A stretch of 7,416 nt of DNA, taken from an uncultured Planctomycetaceae bacterium. GTDB lineage: Bacteria; Planctomycetota; Planctomycetia; Pirellulales; UBA1268. The DNA lies in NCBI GenBank assembly GCA_903885855.1, contig CAISKG010000427.1:1-7416 (forward strand). The letters are read 5' to 3'. Shown here one piece after another: positions 5,503 through 7,416 of this stretch. Every line of letters begins with the position of its first letter. Within the stretch, counting starts at the first letter, position 1. The notes below the pieces were generated by a model that ran no database searches, was not told the origin of the DNA, and saw only the letters and a list, made by a program, of their open reading frames with translations. Position numbers and translations under genes: made by a program.

Positions 5503-7416
5503 CCGGCGCCGCCGCCGGTGACGCACCGCGGCGCGCCCCCGGGCGCCAGCCGGTCTGCGTCTGGAAGGCCTCCGCCAGGAGGAGCGCGAGGAGGAGGCCG
5601 AGCAGCGGCCGTGAGAGCCCGCGCCAGGCCCGCACGCGCGGCGCCTTCCAGACCTCGGCCAGGTCGACGCGCTCCTCGCCGCCGCTCGAGCGGCTCACGG
5701 CGCGGAGCTCGTCGCGCCGTCGCCGGTCGAACGACCATTCCGGGTCGACCCCGACGTCGATCGGCCCGGCGGCCAGCGCCGTGTCGCCCACGACCACCGC
5801 CAGGCGGAGCGCCTCGCCGCCGGCGACGTCGTCGCGGGCGACGAAGTGGCCGGGTGACTCCCGCTCCCAGGTGACCGTCTCCGCAGCCCCTTCGTCGCCA
5901 CGCGACACGACCAGCCGGGGCGCGGCGGCCGCCACGCGGCCGGTCCACGACTCGTCGAAGAACAGCTCAGCCCGGAGGCTCGATCCCTCCACCGTCGTCC
6001 GCAGGCCGAGGCCCTCGGGGGTGCCCGGGCCCACGAGCCAGCGCCCCAGCTTCCCGGCCAGCGCCCCGTAGCCCTGCCAGGCGCGGGCCTGCTCGGAGCG
6101 CTCGCCCCCGAGCGGGAAGGCGACGCTCGCCGTGCGCCCGGCGCCGCGCGGCCAGAAGGCCACCAGGGGCGCGCCGAAATCGTCGCCCGAGACGGCCGCC
6201 TGCGAGGCGCCGGGGCGCAGGTAGACGAGGTTGTAGCCGTCGACGGCGGCCAGCCATTCCAGCGGCGCGGCGCCGATCTCGAACCACCCCGGCGTGCCTT
6301 TCACGGCCGTCGGCTCCTCGATGAAGGCGGAGCGCGCGATCGTGGCCGTCTCCATCTGGAACAGCGCCGGGAGGTCGGTCGGGCGGTCGCTGAAGAAGAT
6401 CCGCCCCCCGCCGCGATTGGCCACGTCACGGAGGAAATCGGCGTCGGGGTCGCGCTCGGTGCCCAGGCCGATGACGCTGACGGTGCACTTCTGCGCCGTC
6501 ATCTCCGCGAGCAGCGCGACGTAGTCACCGGGCTCCTCGGCGTCGGCCGCGTCGGCGAAGAGGATCACGTGGCGCTGCCCCACCGGCGCGTCGCGCAGCA
6601 TCTTCCAGGCCGACGCCAGGCCGGTGTAGCAGAAGATCCCGCCGCCGGCGCTCGTCACGCGCCGGGCGGCGGAGGCCAGCTTCGCCCGGTTGGGGCCCAC
6701 GGCCATGAGCCCGTCGGAGAGGGGATGGGCGGCGGAATCGACCGGGATCACCACCGCCAGATCCTTGTCCCCCAACAGCTCGATCGATCGCCCCGCCCCC
6801 TCCGCCGCCAGCGACATCTTCGTGACCGTCGAGCCGGGCGCCGTCATCGCCATGCTCCCGGAGCGGTCCATGACCAGCGCCATGGCCACCGCGAGCTTGC
6901 GGTGCTCCTCCTTGAGCTCCATCGTCACCGGCAGCAGCGGCGCCAGGGGCGACCCGGCCCAGCCGCCGCCGGCGAAGGAGTAGCGGCCGCCGATCATCGC
7001 CAGGCCACCGCCCTGCGCCGTGACGTAGAACTCGAGTGCGCGGACGAAGTCGACGGGGATGCGGTGGGCGGGGACGTTGTCGAGGATCACGCCGCGGGCC
7101 CCCGAGAGCATCCCCACGTGGAGGGCGGCCAGGTCGGTCGTCTCCTCCACGGCGAGCCCCTCGGCGCGGAGGGCCGCCCCCAGCGGGCTCGGGTCGTAGC
7201 CGCTCACCAGGAGCAGTCGCGGCCCGCCGGTCACCTCCACCCACCGCGCGGCCTCGTCGTTGCCCGGGTGGGCGTCGAGGCCCCCCTTGACGCGCAGCAC
7301 GTAGCGGTGGGCCCCCGGCCGCGCGGGCCGGTCGGCGAAGCGCACCCGCGCCTCCCCGTCGACGATCGTCGCCTCGCCGGCGCCGATCGTCTCCCCGTCG
7401 CGGACGAGCTCGACCG
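5465..7416 (-). CDS. VWA / glutamine-amidotransferase-like membrane protein, C-terminal 649 residues (5' end beyond window)
   Basis: The frame is open through the right edge, so the GTG at 7345 is internal and not the start. Domains, numbered from the first whole codon at the edge: an Ig-like end (about 1-42), a GATase1-like alpha/beta domain (about 64-163, ending 'GGGLAMIGGRYSFAGGG') with no cysteine and so not catalytic, and a VWA domain (about 173-345). Its metal-ion site looks complete: D183-R-S185-G-S187 (codons 6868-6854), T264 and D288. A further beta-rich region follows (about 370-560), then one C-terminal membrane helix (about 602-617) and a short Ala/Gly/Pro-rich tail. This architecture matches large planctomycete proteins usually found with MoxR ATPase, DUF58 and BatA-type genes, which would be expected to the right. 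The likely role is Mg2+-dependent protein interaction at the cell envelope. Its last 38 bases overlap the convergent toroid gene. Confidence 0.9.
   Translation of the reverse strand, partial: VELVRDGETIGAGEATIVDGEARVRFADRPARPGAHRYVLRVKGGLDAHPGNDEAARWVEVTGGPRLLLVSGYDPSPLGAALRAEGLAVEETTDLAALHVGMLSGARGVILDNVPAHRIPVDFVRALEFYVTAQGGGLAMIGGRYSFAGGGWAGSPLAPLLPVTMELKEEHRKLAVAMALVMDRSGSMAMTAPGSTVTKMSLAAEGAGRSIELLGDKDLAVVIPVDSAAHPLSDGLMAVGPNRAKLASAARRVTSAGGGIFCYTGLASAWKMLRDAPVGQRHVILFADAADAEEPGDYVALLAEMTAQKCTVSVIGLGTERDPDADFLRDVANRGGGRIFFSDRPTDLPALFQMETATIARSAFIEEPTAVKGTPGWFEIGAAPLEWLAAVDGYNLVYLRPGASQAAVSGDDFGAPLVAFWPRGAGRTASVAFPLGGERSEQARAWQGYGALAGKLGRWLVGPGTPEGLGLRTTVEGSSLRAELFFDESWTGRVAAAAPRLVVSRGDEGAAETVTWERESPGHFVARDDVAGGEALRLAVVVGDTALAAGPIDVGVDPEWSFDRRRRDELRAVSRSSGGEERVDLAEVWKAPRVRAWRGLSRPLLGLLLALLLAEAFQTQTGWRPGARRGASPAAAPVRAAPGGSGGGS
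5502..5519. terminator. Small hairpin at the convergent gene ends
   Basis: ACCGGCG (5502-5508) pairs perfectly with CGCCGGT (5513-5519) around a CCGC loop, starting at the last base of the toroid gene's stop codon. It could end that transcript, but no T-run follows and it lies inside the coding 3' end of the VWA gene on the other strand, so codon constraints may explain it. Confidence 0.25.

Noticed and set aside
4006..5526. Minus-strand frame opposite the toroid gene
   Set aside because: Val/Arg/His-rich mirror of the plus-strand gene, which has a strong Shine-Dalgarno, signal peptide and repeats.

Overview
The window is uniformly GC-rich (about 70% by eye), has no RNA genes, CRISPR arrays or insertion sequences, and reads as ordinary chromosomal DNA. 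The best guess at source is a planctomycete (Planctomycetota, Pirellulales-like). This rests on three things: a divergent-type membrane pyrophosphatase N-terminus, a large VWA plus glutamine-amidotransferase-like membrane protein, and a secreted squalene-cyclase-like repeat protein. That assignment is an inference from family resemblance, not a database result.

Layout. Bases 1-425 (minus) hold the first 141 codons of a membrane-bound proton/sodium-translocating pyrophosphatase (hppA), which runs off the left edge. A gene-free divergent region of 500 bases (426-925) follows, with a weak sigma-54-like element and a leader that can form two mutually exclusive stems. An ammonium transporter gene (amt, 926-2449, plus) comes next and has all its key pore residues. 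The 226-base gap after amt is packed with GC-rich hairpins, including a perfect 18-bp inverted repeat. Then come a periplasmic adaptor (membrane fusion protein, 2676-4187, plus) and, 61 bases later, a secreted alpha/alpha-toroid (prenyltransferase/squalene oxidase repeat) protein (4249-5502, plus). On the minus strand, converging on and overlapping the toroid gene by 38 bases, is the 3' part (649 residues) of a VWA/GATase-like membrane protein that runs off the right edge.

Working together. hppA and amt are divergent transport genes whose link is only positional. The adaptor and toroid genes are close enough for co-transcription, but no transporter subunit for the adaptor lies in the window. 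The VWA protein probably belongs to a Bat/MoxR-type cluster extending to the right. All five products are predicted to be exported or membrane proteins. I see no clear new defence, mobile or biosynthetic system. The most unusual content is non-coding: the amt leader, the hairpin cluster after amt, and the adaptor/toroid pairing.
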